A stretch of DNA of 64,000 nucleotides from Pelagibacterium luteolum. GTDB lineage: Bacteria > Pseudomonadota > Alphaproteobacteria > Rhizobiales > Devosiaceae. Under the pieces are notes generated by a model. The model had not been told where the DNA came from and searched no databases. It was given only the letters and a program-made list of their open reading frames with translations. The stretch lies in assembly GCF_900100665.1 (NCBI RefSeq), contig NZ_FNCS01000007.1, positions 1 to 64,000 on the forward strand, in the 5' to 3' direction. This document shows positions 55,014-62,803 of the stretch, piece after piece. How positions within the stretch are numbered: the stretch's first letter is position 1; every line of letters begins with the position of its first letter. A program made the position numbers and the translations under genes.

Positions 55014-55751
55014 GTGCGCCTCGCCTCCTCAGCCGTCATCGCGGCGTCCACCTTCATGGCTTTTGGCGCCGTGCAAGCGCAGGACGCTCAGATCGCCGTC
55101 GCCGCCAATTTCACCGCCGCAGCTGAAGAACTGGGCGCCGCCTTCTCCACTGAGACGGGCCAGAGCATTGCTTTTTCCTTCGGCGCAACCGGCCAGTTTT
55201 ATGCCCAAATCACCCAGGGCGCGCCGTTCGATGCCTTGCTCTCGGCCGACTCGGCCACGCCTGCCCGCCTCGTTAATGAGGGGATCGGCGTTATCGGCAG
55301 CGAGTTCACCTATGCTATCGGCAAGCTCGTCCTCTTCTCGATCGAGCCCGATACGGTGACGGGTCCTCAAAGCCTTGAGGGCGATTTCGAGCGTCTCGCG
55401 ATCGCCGAGCCTGCGGCCGCTCCGTATGGCGCCGCCGCGTTGGAGGTCATTGCGGCTCTCGGCCTGACCGAAGTGCTCGCCGACCGGCTGGTCATCGGCC
55501 AGAACATCTCGCAGGCCTATCAGTTCGTTGCCACGGGCAATGCCGAATTGGGCTTTGTCGCCCTTTCCCAGATCGCCGACCGCGATGATGGCTCGCGCTG
55601 GATCGTCGACGAAGACCTCTATGCCCCGATCACCCAAGACGCGCTGCTGCTCTCTGCGGACAACGCGGCCGCCGCCGAATTCCTCGCATTCCTTGGCTCG
55701 GAAACGGGCCGAGCGATCATCGCATCCTATGGCTATGGATTTACCGAGTGA
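55014..55751 (+). CDS. modA: Molybdate ABC transporter substrate-binding protein
   Basis: 245 aa from the GTG at 55014, preceded by AAGGGA; the longer frame would include the operator. The signal peptide ends at AVQAQ. Mature motifs VAANFTAAAEEL, FGATGQFYAQI, GAPFDALLSAD and the C-terminal LGSETGRAIIASYGY are typical ModA anion-binding segments. modB follows with GTGA overlap. Confidence 0.9.
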   Translation: MRLASSAVIAASTFMAFGAVQAQDAQIAVAANFTAAAEELGAAFSTETGQSIAFSFGATGQFYAQITQGAPFDALLSADSATPARLVNEGIGVIGSEFTYAIGKLVLFSIEPDTVTGPQSLEGDFERLAIAEPAAAPYGAAALEVIAALGLTEVLADRLVIGQNISQAYQFVATGNAELGFVALSQIADRDDGSRWIVDEDLYAPITQDALLLSADNAAAAEFLAFLGSETGRAIIASYGYGFTE

Positions 55752-56443
55752 GCCTCTTTTGGGACATCTGGCCGGCGATCAAGCTCACGCTTTCGCTCGC
55801 CTTCATCACCACGATCGTCCTCCTCGTCATCGGCACGCCGATCGCCTGGTGGCTGGCGCGGTCGAAATCGCGCTGGACAATTATCGTCAACGCGCTCGTC
55901 GCCCTGCCGCTCGTTTTGCCGCCGACGGTGCTCGGCTTCTATATGCTCATCGCGCTCGGCGCCAACGGCCCCGGCGGCTGGATCGCCTCGAGCTGGGGCG
56001 GGCGCACGCTCGCCTTCACCTTTCCCGGTCTCGTCATCGGGTCCGTGTTTTATTCACTGCCCTTCGTCGTCCAGCCGCTGCGCAACACATTTGCGGCGCT
56101 GGGGTCGGGACCGCTCGAAGCCGCATTTTCCCTAGGCTTTGATTTCAGGAAAGCCTTCGTTCTCGTCATTCTTCCCCTGGCGCGCCCGGGCTATCTCACC
56201 GCCACGGTCCTTGGCTTTGCCCATACGGTGGGTGAGTTCGGCGTGGTCATGATGATCGGTGGCAATATCCCCGGCCAGACCAAGGTCCTCTCCATCGCGA
56301 TCTTTGACTATGTCGAGCAATTGCGCTGGACCGAGGCCCACATCGTGGCACTCGGCATGCTGGTTTTCGCCTTCATCACCCTCGCCATCACAATGAGCGT
56401 CGACCGCCGCATCGCCCAGGTTCAGCCGGGCACTTCACGGTAG
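55748..56443 (+). CDS. modB: Molybdate ABC transporter permease
   Basis: 231 aa with five or six membrane helices and the EAA-type loop (AAFSLGFDFRKAFVLVILPL). The start overlaps the modA stop. The usual ATPase gene modC does not follow; the next gene is an unrelated dehydrogenase, so the ATPase must be elsewhere. Confidence 0.92.
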   Translation: MSLFWDIWPAIKLTLSLAFITTIVLLVIGTPIAWWLARSKSRWTIIVNALVALPLVLPPTVLGFYMLIALGANGPGGWIASSWGGRTLAFTFPGLVIGSVFYSLPFVVQPLRNTFAALGSGPLEAAFSLGFDFRKAFVLVILPLARPGYLTATVLGFAHTVGEFGVVMMIGGNIPGQTKVLSIAIFDYVEQLRWTEAHIVALGMLVFAFITLAITMSVDRRIAQVQPGTSR

Positions 56444-56534
56444 TGGCGACAAACTTTGTGCTTGCTTTGATTAAACTCAAACCAAGCTTTTGTTCGCACT
56501 CAAACCGAGTCACTCTCCAGAAAACGGCAGCAGT

Positions 56535-56550
56535 AAACTGTCGACAATCG
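56535..56550 (+). promoter_or_regulatory. Half-conserved GntR operator before the dehydrogenase gene
   Basis: AAACTGT-CG-ACAATCG: the left arm equals that of the perfect palindrome at 57683-57698 and the right arm keeps only ACA. It sits just before the ribosome site of the Ldh-family gene. Confidence 0.4.
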
Positions 56551-56563
56551 GGAGAGGGCAGCG

Positions 56564-57649
56564 GTGATCGTCCACGACTATCAGACCCACGAAGATCAGG
56601 CCGCGGCCATTTTCGAAAGCTGGGGCATGCCGGAAGAGCGCGCCCGTGCTTCGGCGCGCGTCCTCGCCTGGGCTGATCTGCACGGCATCGAGAGCCACGG
56701 CATCGCGATGCTGGTCGAATACGACGAGCGCCGCGCGACCCGCCCCATCAATTTCGCGCCCACGCCCCATATCGTCCAGGAAACGCCGGTCAGCGCCCTC
56801 CTCGACGGCGATGGTGGTCTCGGCCACGCCACGGCCACACAAGCCATCGACGTCGCCATCGCCAAAGCCAAATCCAATGGCATCGGCGCGGTCTCGGTGC
56901 GCAATTCGGGCCATTTCGGAGCCCTTGGCTTTTTCACCACCCGCGCCGCCGACGGGGGTCTGATCGCCATGGCCGCCACTTCGGTTTTCGGCATCCGCGT
57001 GCCTCCCACCGGTGGATCTCAGGCGCGGCTGGGGACCGATCCATGGTCCTTTGCCGCGCCGAGCGCCGATGGGCGTCACTTCGTGCTCGACATGGCGACG
57101 ACGACCGTCGCCTCGGGCAAGGTGCGCAACAAGATCGTTGAGGGGCAAGAGATGCCGCCGGGCTGGGGGTTCGACACCTCGGGCCGCCCGACGCTCGATC
57201 CTTCGGTCGTCATGAATGGCGGCTTCCTCTCCCCGCTCGGCGGTGGCGCGGAAACCGCAGGCTACAAAGGCTACGGCCTTGCCGCCATGGTCAACATCCT
57301 TGCGTCCTGCCTGTCCGGCTCGACGCTGATCACCGATCCGATGCATTCCAGACAGCCCAAGGGGCTTGATGTCGGGCACTTCTTCCTCGTCATCGACCCC
57401 AATTTGTTCCGCCCCCTCGATGCTTTCTCCGCCGACGTGCAGCGCTTTTCCGACGATCTGCGCGCAACGCCCGCCGTCGATGCCGCACAGCCCGTGCAGG
57501 TCGCCGGCGATCCCGAGCGTGCCATCAAGGCAAAGCGCAGCGCCGAAGGCATTCCCATTGGCCCGGGCCTCTATCAACGCCTCAAGGATATCGCCTCTGA
57601 ATCTGGCGCGCGCTGGCTGTTTGAGGACCAGATGAGCCGGGCAGGATGA
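56564..57649 (+). CDS. Ldh/MDH2-family NAD(P)-dependent 2-hydroxyacid dehydrogenase
   Basis: 361 aa, GTG start with GGGAGAGGG upstream. Family residues are visible: Ser-His in GIESHGIAML, His in NSGHFGALGF and Asp in VLDMATTT. This family includes malate, sulfolactate and diketogulonate reductases, all acting on 2-hydroxy or 2-keto acids. First gene of a catabolic region with a GntR regulator, enolase-superfamily enzyme and tricarboxylate-type transporter. Confidence 0.86.
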   Translation: MIVHDYQTHEDQAAAIFESWGMPEERARASARVLAWADLHGIESHGIAMLVEYDERRATRPINFAPTPHIVQETPVSALLDGDGGLGHATATQAIDVAIAKAKSNGIGAVSVRNSGHFGALGFFTTRAADGGLIAMAATSVFGIRVPPTGGSQARLGTDPWSFAAPSADGRHFVLDMATTTVASGKVRNKIVEGQEMPPGWGFDTSGRPTLDPSVVMNGGFLSPLGGGAETAGYKGYGLAAMVNILASCLSGSTLITDPMHSRQPKGLDVGHFFLVIDPNLFRPLDAFSADVQRFSDDLRATPAVDAAQPVQVAGDPERAIKAKRSAEGIPIGPGLYQRLKDIASESGARWLFEDQMSRAG

Positions 57650-57682
57650 GACAGGGGCGGAGCGGCACAACCATGGTTTTGA

Positions 57683-57698
57683 AAACTGTTGACAGTTT
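57683..57698 (+). promoter_or_regulatory. Palindromic operator AAACTGT-N2-ACAGTTT before the GntR gene
   Basis: A perfect 7-bp arm palindrome, 52 bp upstream of the GntR start and 33 bp after the dehydrogenase stop. A degenerate copy precedes the dehydrogenase gene. Size and symmetry fit FadR/GntR operators, so autoregulation is likely. Confidence 0.55.
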
Positions 57699-57750
57699 AT
57701 TGAAGACTGACGAGGATCGGGAGACTGCCCAATCAGCGAGAGTGATCCCC

Positions 57751-58422
57751 ATGCCCGTCAAACCCCTCCAGCGTGCCGAAAGCCTGTCGTCTCAGGTGTA
57801 TCGCGAGGTCGAACGCTTGGTGATGTCGGGCCAGCTCGAGCCGGGCAGCAAGGTCAATGAATATATCCTCGCCGAGCAATTGGGCGTCAGCCGCGGCCCG
57901 GTCCGCGAAGCGACCCGTGCCCTGGTGCAGGCCGGTCTTCTCGTTGCCGTTCCCGCCCGTGGCGTGTTCGTCCGCGAGCTTTCGGAAACCGAGATTTCGG
58001 AAAACTACGACGTTCGCGCTCTCCTCACCGGGTTGATGTGCGCCCGCGCTGCCGAACGCCGCACGGACAGCGTGATCGCCGAACTCAATCATCTGATCGT
58101 CGAAATGGAAGAGGCGATCGGACAGCGCGCCATCCTTGCCTATTACAAGGCCAACCTCGCTTTCCATGGGCTGATCGCCCAGGTCGCCGATCATGCCTGT
58201 TCGAGCCGGATCTATGACGATCTGATCCGCGAAACCCATTTCCTGCGCCGCTCGCTTCATGCCCCGGCCCAGACCAATGAAGAACACCGCGACATGGTTG
58301 CCGCCATCGCCGCCGGTGATGTGGAGCGCGCCCGCCGGCTCGGCGAAGAGCACGTTTTCCACGGCAAGAGACGCTGGCTGTCCTCGCTCAAAGAGGATGC
58401 CGCTGAGACAAAGACAATCTAG
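57751..58422 (+). CDS. GntR/FadR-type transcriptional regulator
   Basis: 223 aa from the ATG at 57751; the longer frame would put the operator inside the gene. GntR winged helix at about 15-85 (EYILAEQLGVSRGPVREATR, ARGVFVREL) and an FCD domain with the metal-site pattern AFHGLIAQVADH and EEHRDMVAAI. Probably responds to the acid imported by TctCBA. The enolase-superfamily gene follows 15 bp downstream. Confidence 0.86.
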   Translation: MPVKPLQRAESLSSQVYREVERLVMSGQLEPGSKVNEYILAEQLGVSRGPVREATRALVQAGLLVAVPARGVFVRELSETEISENYDVRALLTGLMCARAAERRTDSVIAELNHLIVEMEEAIGQRAILAYYKANLAFHGLIAQVADHACSSRIYDDLIRETHFLRRSLHAPAQTNEEHRDMVAAIAAGDVERARRLGEEHVFHGKRRWLSSLKEDAAETKTI

Positions 58423-58437
58423 CGAGGAGACAAGACT

Positions 58438-59613
58438 TTGAAGATCGCCAATATCACTACAAGCCTGCACCGGCACGAGATCGACCTGCCCGGCATCGGG
58501 GAATCGATTGAAACGCGCATGTTCGTTTTCGTCGAAATCGAGCTCGAAGACGGCCGCAAGGGCATGGGCGTCACCGGCTCGTTCCTGCCATGGGCCACCA
58601 TGCCCTGCATTCGCGAGCACATCTTCCCGCTCATCAAGGGCATGGATGTGCGCCACACCGAGGCGATCCACTCAAAAGTCTGGAAGCAGCTCAACAACCG
58701 CTCTTACACCGGCGTCATCGTCAACGCGCTCTCGGCCATCGACATCGCCTGCTGGGATCTGCGCGGCAAGGATGCCAACCAGTCCATCTCCGAGCTTTTG
58801 GGCGGCTATTCGCGCGAAGCGATGACCTACGCGACCTTTGGCTACCCGTTCTTTGACGAACAGCAGATCGCCGACTACGCCAAGAAGTTCCTGGCCGAGG
58901 GCCACACCATGCTGAAGATGGTTGTCGGTGGCGAGCCCACCCGCACCTGGAAGGACGACATCCGCCGCGTGCAGGCCGCCCGCGACGCCATCGGCCCCGA
59001 TGTGGATCTGATGATCGACGCCAATTGCTGGTTCAACCCGCACGATGCGTTCATGCTCGCCAAGGGCGTCGAAGATTGCAACCTCAAATGGTTCGAAGAG
59101 CCCATCCAGCAAAACGACGCCCGCGCTCTGGCCGATCTGCGCTCCCGCGTTCAGGTGCCGATTGCTGCCGGGCAGATGGAAGGCTGGCGCTGGCGCTTCC
59201 GCGAATTGGTCATGCACCACGCCGTCGACGTGCTGCAGCCCAACGTTCTCTACAATGGCGGCTATACCGAAGCCCTCAAGGCCGCCCATTTGGCGCAGGC
59301 GTTCAACCTGCCCATGGCCAATGGCGGCGGCTGGCCGATCTTTAACATGCACATCCTTGCCGGTGTCATGAATGGCGGCCCCGTCGAATTCCACTACGGC
59401 ATGTGGATGACCGGCAAGCACTTCTTTGACGGCACGCCGGACCCCGTCAACGGCAAGATGACCATCCCGGATCGTCCGGGCCTGGGCTTCACGCCGAAAT
59501 ACGACGCCCTCAAGGACGGCGAAATCAAGAACCCCGAAGACAGCCGTCTCAAGGGACGCGACGCGCATGGCTATCTGCTGCGCGAAGCCATCGAGGCGCA
59601 AAAGAGCGCCTGA
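58438..59613 (+). CDS. Mandelate racemase/muconate lactonizing enzyme family protein (enolase superfamily)
   Basis: 391 aa, TTG start with GAGGAG upstream. Enolase fold: capping domain (residues 1-125), then barrel with metal ligands Asp in LMIDANC and Glu in KWFEEP; the third ligand region reads AAGQMEGW in place of the usual A(x)GE. The catalytic lysine segment is MLKMVVGG. The superfamily dehydrates or epimerises sugar acids and hydroxy acids. Exact substrate not readable. Confidence 0.84.
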   Translation: MKIANITTSLHRHEIDLPGIGESIETRMFVFVEIELEDGRKGMGVTGSFLPWATMPCIREHIFPLIKGMDVRHTEAIHSKVWKQLNNRSYTGVIVNALSAIDIACWDLRGKDANQSISELLGGYSREAMTYATFGYPFFDEQQIADYAKKFLAEGHTMLKMVVGGEPTRTWKDDIRRVQAARDAIGPDVDLMIDANCWFNPHDAFMLAKGVEDCNLKWFEEPIQQNDARALADLRSRVQVPIAAGQMEGWRWRFRELVMHHAVDVLQPNVLYNGGYTEALKAAHLAQAFNLPMANGGGWPIFNMHILAGVMNGGPVEFHYGMWMTGKHFFDGTPDPVNGKMTIPDRPGLGFTPKYDALKDGEIKNPEDSRLKGRDAHGYLLREAIEAQKSA

Positions 59614-59623
59614 TACCGACATC

Positions 59624-59670
59624 GGGCATGACGGCGGGGAGGCCGCCATGCCCGGGCCCGCATGCGGGCC
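59624..59670 (+). promoter_or_regulatory. Two tandem hairpins between the enolase-family gene and tctC
   Basis: GGGCAT...GGCGG/CCGCC...ATGCCC (59624-59653) and the perfect palindrome GGCCCGCATGCGGGCC (59655-59670). Neither has a T tail. With the hairpin after tctC they bracket the binding-protein gene. Confidence 0.5.
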
Positions 59671-59756
59671 ACAAGGGTTCCGGCACACAAAAAAACCGGG
59701 ACCTCGGAGGAACGGGACACACCATGCCGGTGGTCCCAGCTATGGAGGAAACACCT

Positions 59757-60716
59757 ATGAAACGCTTTGCCAAATCCGGTGCCGTTCTGGGCGCTAGCCT
59801 GCTCGCACTCGGTGCCACGACCGCCCCGATCTTTGCGCAAGACTATCCTTCGCGCGACATCGAAATGATCATCCCGTTCGGCGTCGGGGGCGGCAGCGAC
59901 GTGCTGGCCCGCACCATCGCCTCGGTCATCGGCGAAAAAGAACTGCTGCCCGTCCAGATCCTGCCCGAAAACCGTCCCGGCGGATCGGGCGCCGTGGGCT
60001 ATGGCTATGTCGGCCAGCAGCAGGGCAACGACCATCTGATCGCAACCGTGTCGGTCAGCTTTTTCACCACACCGCTGCTTGGCGCGTCGCCCGTCAGCTA
60101 TGAGGACTTCACTCCGCTCGCGGCGATTTCGTACTCGCCCTACGTTCTCGCCGTACCGACATCCTCGCCCTATGAAAGCGTCGATGATCTTGCCGAAGTC
60201 GATCGCCTGACAACCGCCACCGTGGGTGTCGTTTCCGACGCCGCCCTTCTGGCCGACATGCTCACCGACTCCGCCGGCGTCCAGATCGACGCCGTGCCGT
60301 TCGATGGCGAAGGCGAAGCGCTGGCCGCCATCCTCGGCGGTCACGTCGATATCGTCTTTATGAACCCCAGCGAGCTTTTGGCCCAGACCGAAGCGGGCAC
60401 ACTGCGTCCGCTGGCCGTCAGTTCGGCCGAGCGTGTTGAGGCTTTCCCCGACGTTCCGACCTTTACTGAACTCGGTCACGATATCGAGCACGTGCAGTTG
60501 CGCGGTCTCGTCATGCCCGGTGGGGTCAGTGAAGAGGTCGTCGACTATTGGGAAGGCATTCTCGAAGAGGTCGCGACCAGCGACGAATGGCGCGAGCAGT
60601 ATATCGAGACCTATTACGACTCCCCGGCCTATCTGAACTCCGAAGAGTTCGCCGCCCTCATCGAACAGACCAATGACCGCTATCGCGCGATCATGGAAGA
60701 ACAGGGTCTGATCTGA
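59757..60716 (+). CDS. tctC: Tripartite tricarboxylate transporter substrate-binding protein (TctC family)
   Basis: 319 aa from the ATG at 59757 with GGAGG upstream. The signal peptide ends at IFAQ. The mature part begins YPSRDIEMIIPFGVGGGSDV and continues with the N-[RK]PG-type loop ENRPGGSGAVGYG, both typical of TctC. It binds a carboxylate in the periplasm for TctA/TctB. A hairpin follows the stop. Confidence 0.9.
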   Translation: MKRFAKSGAVLGASLLALGATTAPIFAQDYPSRDIEMIIPFGVGGGSDVLARTIASVIGEKELLPVQILPENRPGGSGAVGYGYVGQQQGNDHLIATVSVSFFTTPLLGASPVSYEDFTPLAAISYSPYVLAVPTSSPYESVDDLAEVDRLTTATVGVVSDAALLADMLTDSAGVQIDAVPFDGEGEALAAILGGHVDIVFMNPSELLAQTEAGTLRPLAVSSAERVEAFPDVPTFTELGHDIEHVQLRGLVMPGGVSEEVVDYWEGILEEVATSDEWREQYIETYYDSPAYLNSEEFAALIEQTNDRYRAIMEEQGLI

Positions 60717-60729
60717 CCTTGAATCTATT

Positions 60730-60757
60730 GGCCGGGCGCGGTTTTGCGTGCCCGGCC
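60730..60757 (+). promoter_or_regulatory. Hairpin between tctC and tctB
   Basis: GGCCGGGC (60730-60737) and GCCCGGCC (60750-60757) form a perfect 8-bp stem, without a T run, shortly after the tctC stop. Likely an RNA-processing or stability element that raises binding-protein mRNA. Confidence 0.55.
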
Positions 60758-60803
60758 ATTCTGCCTGCCATACGGCGGGGTGTGTCACGGGAGGAGGAGC
60801 ACC

Positions 60804-61271
60804 ATGTCCATAACGCGCGTCGATCAGATCTTTGCTTTGTTTCTGGTCCTGTTCGGCTTTTACATCGTCTGGTCGGGCTTCGATTACGGCTATATGAACG
60901 GCACGACGCCGGGTGCCGGGTTCTTTCCCGTCCTGATCGGCGGCGCCATCTCGGTCTTGAGCGCCTTTAACCTCTACCGCGCCGTGGCCGGCAAGGAACG
61001 CCTTTCAGGCGGTGTCGCCAAAGATGACATTGCCAAGATCGTCTTGATCAGCCTCGCCATCGCGGCGGTCATTTTCCTCACGCCGTTTCTGGGGCTGACG
61101 CTCTCGGTCATCGCCTTCATGCTGGCGGCCGGTTTCATCATCCGTCCCTCGCTGGCGCCGGGCTTTTTGCTCAGGCTCATCCCCGTCGCCATCCTCTTTC
61201 CGCTTTTCCTGCGCCTGGCCTTCGGGGTCTGGCTGCGCATACCGGTCCCCACCGGCCCATTCGGCCTTTAG
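60804..61271 (+). CDS. tctB: Tripartite tricarboxylate transporter small membrane subunit (TctB family)
   Basis: 155 aa from the ATG at 60804 with GGAGGAGG upstream. Four membrane helices, with the family's GTTPGAGFFPVLIGGAISVL after the first one. Poorly conserved partner of TctA. Ends 15 bp before tctA. Confidence 0.88.
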   Translation: MSITRVDQIFALFLVLFGFYIVWSGFDYGYMNGTTPGAGFFPVLIGGAISVLSAFNLYRAVAGKERLSGGVAKDDIAKIVLISLAIAAVIFLTPFLGLTLSVIAFMLAAGFIIRPSLAPGFLLRLIPVAILFPLFLRLAFGVWLRIPVPTGPFGL

Positions 61272-61286
61272 GCGAGGGAGCTTATA

Positions 61287-62801
61287 ATGGAAGTCTTTTC
61301 ACTGCTCTTTGAGGGCATTGCACAGGCAGCAGAGCCGACCACGCTGCTGGCCACGCTGTTCGGCGTCATCATCGGTCTGCTCATCGGCGCCTTGCCGGGC
61401 CTCGGCCCCTCTGCCGGTGTCGCTATCATGCTGCCCGTCGCCATCAGCCTAGGTGGCGTGCCCGCGCTCGCTTGCCTTGCCGGCATCTATTACGGCTCGA
61501 TGTTCGGTGGCGCCGTCACCTCGATCCTGCTCGGCATTCCCGGCGATCCGCCATCGGTCATGACCGTGATGGACGGCTATCCCATGGCCAAGAACGGCGA
61601 AGCGGGCCGAGCGCTTGGCATGAGCGTTTTCGCATCATTTATCGGCGGCTTGATCGGCCTGATCGGCCTCGTCACCCTCTCGGTCCCCATTGCCAGCGCC
61701 GCGCTGGCGTTCGGCCCCACCGAGATGACAGCGCTCATGATTTTCGCGCTGTCCCTGGTCTCGGTACTCGGCGGACGCAATGCCATAAAGGGCTTCGTCG
61801 CTCTGGCCCTTGGTTTTTGGGTCGGCATGATCGGTCTCGATCCCATCGCCGGTCCCATTCGCTTTACCTGGGGATCGATGGATCTGTTCGACGGGGTGGA
61901 TTTCTCCGTCGTTGCCGTGGGCCTGTTCGGCCTCACCGCCATGTTCCTGAGCCTTAACGAAACCGCCACCTCGGGCCTGCAGAAGTTCAAGTTCTCCAGC
62001 CTGTTCCCCCGCATAAAGGATGCCGTCTCCTCGCGTTTCGATCTCTTGCAGGGGTCGATCACCGGATTTTTCGTCGGCGTGCTTCCCGGCATCGGGGCCA
62101 CGGCCGCGACGATGATGGCCTATGCCACCTCCAAGCGTATGTCGAAAACGCCCGAGAAATACGGCACCGGTCACATCCAGGGTATCGCGGCCCCGGAAGC
62201 GGCCAATAACAGCGCGTCCTATGCGTCGATGATCCCGCTCTTTACCCTCGGCATTCCCGGCTCGGCGACCACCGCTGTCATGATGGCGGGCCTTTTGATG
62301 CTCGGGCTGCAACCCGGCCCGCTTCTTTTCATCAACAATGGCGATTTCATCTGGGCGGTGTTTGGCAGCTTCTGGATCGGCAATCTGATGCTGGTGTTCC
62401 TGACCCTGCTGCTGACGCCCTTTTTGGCCTCGATCCTCTTTATCGCCACGGCCATTCTCTACCCGATCGTCTTCGCCATCATCGCCTTTGGCGTTTTCGC
62501 GATCGATTATTCGATGAGCGGGTTGATGATCGCGCTCGCCGCCGGGGTCATCGGCCTTGTCCTCCTCAAGCTCGATTACCCACCAGTGCCACTGGTGCTC
62601 GGCCTCATCCTCGGTCCGATGCTGGAGCGCAACATCCGCCGCACCATGATCCAGTCGCAGGGCGATCTCATGGTGTTCATCGAAAGACCCATTGCGCTGG
62701 CCCTGTTCATCCTGACCATATTGGTCATCGCCTGGCCGATCATCCGCAACATGATGGGCAAGAAATCGAACGCTCTCCTCGAAGTCTCAAATTCCGGTTA
62801 G
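61287..62801 (+). CDS. tctA: Tripartite tricarboxylate transporter large membrane subunit (TctA family)
   Basis: 504 aa, about 11-12 membrane helices. Family motifs: GALPGLGPSAGVAIMLP near residue 37, GGAVTSILLGIPGDPPSVMT, and GVLPGIGATAATMMAYATSK in the second half. It forms the channel with TctB. Confidence 0.92.
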   Translation: MEVFSLLFEGIAQAAEPTTLLATLFGVIIGLLIGALPGLGPSAGVAIMLPVAISLGGVPALACLAGIYYGSMFGGAVTSILLGIPGDPPSVMTVMDGYPMAKNGEAGRALGMSVFASFIGGLIGLIGLVTLSVPIASAALAFGPTEMTALMIFALSLVSVLGGRNAIKGFVALALGFWVGMIGLDPIAGPIRFTWGSMDLFDGVDFSVVAVGLFGLTAMFLSLNETATSGLQKFKFSSLFPRIKDAVSSRFDLLQGSITGFFVGVLPGIGATAATMMAYATSKRMSKTPEKYGTGHIQGIAAPEAANNSASYASMIPLFTLGIPGSATTAVMMAGLLMLGLQPGPLLFINNGDFIWAVFGSFWIGNLMLVFLTLLLTPFLASILFIATAILYPIVFAIIAFGVFAIDYSMSGLMIALAAGVIGLVLLKLDYPPVPLVLGLILGPMLERNIRRTMIQSQGDLMVFIERPIALALFILTILVIAWPIIRNMMGKKSNALLEVSNSG

Positions 62802-62803
62802 CC

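Noticed and set aside
56510-60788. Long minus-strand frames over the Ldh, enolase-family and tctC genes
   Set aside because: Each is fully covered by a well-supported gene on the other strand.
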